NCBI GenBank assembly: GCA_012295275.1
Contig: CM022677.1
Span: forward strand, 19,546,466-19,578,965
Length of the DNA: 32,500 nt
Reading direction: 5' to 3'
Origin: Chrysomallon squamiferum
Lineage: Eukaryota; Mollusca; Gastropoda; Neomphalida; Peltospiridae
In this document: one piece after another, positions 32,481-32,500 of the stretch
Numbering within the stretch: the first letter of the stretch is position 1
Layout of the letters: each line of letters begins with the position of its first letter
Notes under the pieces: generated by a model
Database searches by the model: none
Seen by the model: only the letters and a program-made list of their open reading frames with translations
Told to the model about the DNA's origin: nothing
Program-made: the position numbers and the translations under genes

Positions 32481-32500
32481 CACTGAACCTAAACATTAAA

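Overview
This is a eukaryotic genomic window: spliced genes with GT-AG introns, AATAAA poly(A) signals and no operon structure. It is AT-rich and crowded with microsatellites ((CT/GA)n, (TG)n, (ATT)n, poly-A/T) and diverged tandem repeats. The proteins look animal. Repeat style, short repeat-filled introns of about 0.5-1 kb and recurring gggaggtaac / ttacctccctt motifs suggest a lophotrochozoan, probably a mollusc. That placement is inference from composition, not proof.

Layout. 1-8.8 kb: no convincing gene; microsatellites, a long polypurine block (2040-2770) and several families of diverged tandem repeats. 8.8-10.2 kb (+): one uninterrupted ORF for an unrecognised single-pass membrane protein with an acidic, Ser-rich cytoplasmic tail and two overlapping poly(A) signals. 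11.08-14.68 kb (-): five coding exons giving the first 200 residues of a CEP78-like leucine-rich-repeat centrosomal protein, with a probable noncoding first exon near 15.5-15.8 kb. 16.2-20.8 kb (+): a complete five-exon type I DnaJ/HSP40 gene (DNAJA1/4-like, 394 aa) with a heat-shock element about 400 bp upstream of its ATG. The CEP78-like and DnaJ genes are head to head around a shared upstream region. 20.8-31.5 kb: gene-poor, with minisatellites, roughly 200-bp tandem repeats and a compact triple-hairpin block at 21210-21283. 31.5-31.65 kb (-): a likely terminal exon ending in Cys-Gly-Cys, as in prenylated Rab GTPases; the rest of that gene would lie past the right edge.

How the genes relate: DNAJA and CEP78 have unrelated jobs (HSP70 co-chaperone; centriole/cilium protein), and only their divergent arrangement links them. 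CEP78 exons after the fifth coding exon were not found below 11083. If they lie beyond the left edge, the membrane-protein gene sits inside a CEP78 intron on the opposite strand. I found no transposase, reverse transcriptase, rRNA, tRNA or viral gene. The best candidates for something undescribed are the orphan membrane protein, the intron made almost wholly of minisatellite, and the triple-hairpin block.
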